DNA of 22,668 nt from an uncultured Eubacteriales bacterium (GTDB taxonomy: Bacteria > Bacillota > Clostridia > Christensenellales > CAG-917). Under the pieces are notes generated by a model. It was not told the origin of the DNA. It made no database searches and was given only the letters and a program-made list of their open reading frames with translations. This document shows, in pieces, positions 22,396 to 22,668 of this stretch. A program made the translations under genes and the position numbers. The stretch spans positions 1 through 22,668 of the forward strand of contig URNP01000021.1 of assembly GCA_900549225.1 (NCBI GenBank). The letters run 5' to 3'. Within the stretch, counting starts at the first letter, position 1, and the number at the start of each line of letters is the position of its first letter.

Positions 22396-22668
22396 ACGTC
22401 CTGTCAAAACAAATCGGAGCATTTGTTTTTGACGTAAGGGGTTGCAATCTTGAGGCGGCTCGGCGATTGCAACGACGAAAGTGGATGCTCACAACGACTC
22501 TTCGTTGTTCCACCTTATTCGGCTCCGCCTGTCTACGAGCGACGTCTCGGAGGCTGCGAAGCCGAATGATTCAAAATCATCAAGCAGACAATCTTGCGAA
22601 ACTGTGGCTTGGCTTTTTATCCGCTCGCGTGCGTAGCACGCTTCACCAAACAATCGGGCGTGCGAAAT
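22396..22668. other. Gene-free stretch dense in inverted repeats at the window end
   Basis: No credible gene is visible. Successive inverted repeats are: TCAAAACAAAT with ATTTGTTTTTGA (about 22405-22432, one extra base); GTTGCAATC (22441-22449) with GATTGCAAC (22465-22473); GTGGA-ACAACG (22481-22496) with CGTTGT-TCCAC (22503-22513); ATTCGGCT (22517-22524) with AGCCGAAT (22560-22567), enclosing GCCT/AGGC and CGAG/CTCG; ATGATT-CAA-AATCAT (22566-22580); and GCGTGC-GTA-GCACGC (22627-22641). They cover most of the stretch. No RNase P, tmRNA, SRP or 6S hallmarks were recognised. Confidence 0.55.

Noticed and set aside
22307..22513. 68-codon minus-strand frame in the region after queA
   Set aside because: It is made mostly of inverted-repeat sequence, has no ribosome site and no family resemblance. 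It is better explained as non-coding repeat DNA.

Overview
The window looks like a chromosome segment from a low-to-mid-GC Gram-positive bacterium of the Clostridia type, probably a gut lineage known mainly from metagenomes. This rests on four things: a McsB-type protein-arginine kinase next to clpC, strong AGGAGG-like ribosome sites, sigma-A promoters, and a large membrane-anchored surface protein with Cys/His repeats typical of gut Bacillota. The exact taxon is inference. There is no phage, insertion sequence or CRISPR array.

Layout. 3-2939 (+): the 3' part of a large multidomain surface protein that begins before the window. 2940-3261: non-coding, with a short direct repeat and hairpins. 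3262-4170 (-): five tRNA genes in two transcription units, promoter > Gly-Arg-His and promoter > Gln-Lys > terminator. A 19-bp copy of the tRNA-His 3' end lies 216 bp downstream of the gene, like an integration scar. 4176-6986 (-): Na/phosphate cotransporter, RdgB ITPase and YfcE-type phosphoesterase in a tight operon. 7281-8516 (-): DNA polymerase IV, divergent from galE. 8629-10688 (+): galE and galU, the UDP-glucose/UDP-galactose genes. 10753-14846 (+): one gene encoding a McsA-McsB fusion, overlapping clpC by ATGA; together these form the arginine-phosphorylation protein-quality-control unit. 14861-18996 (+): a promoter, then short HPF, a TIM-barrel sugar isomerase-like protein, Pgi, an ABC-ATPase-like protein with degenerate motifs, and RuvC, nearly all abutting or overlapping. 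18997-19253: a tandem array of small hairpins with different stems but a shared spacer. 19254-20909 (+): ruvA and ruvB. 20910-21201: a hairpin-containing leader. 21202-22242 (+): queA. 22243-22668: non-coding and dense in inverted repeats.

Functionally, the window combines housekeeping repair (RuvABC, DinB, RdgB), stress proteolysis (McsAB-ClpC), ribosome hibernation (HPF), hexose phosphate and nucleotide-sugar metabolism (Pgi, GalU, GalE), and tRNA supply and modification (QueA; its target class, GUN-anticodon tRNAs, includes the tRNA-His here).

The points most worth a second look are the covarying hairpin array between ruvC and ruvA, the McsA-McsB fusion, the ABC-like protein that has lost its Q-loop, signature, catalytic Glu and switch His, and the structured non-coding stretch after queA.
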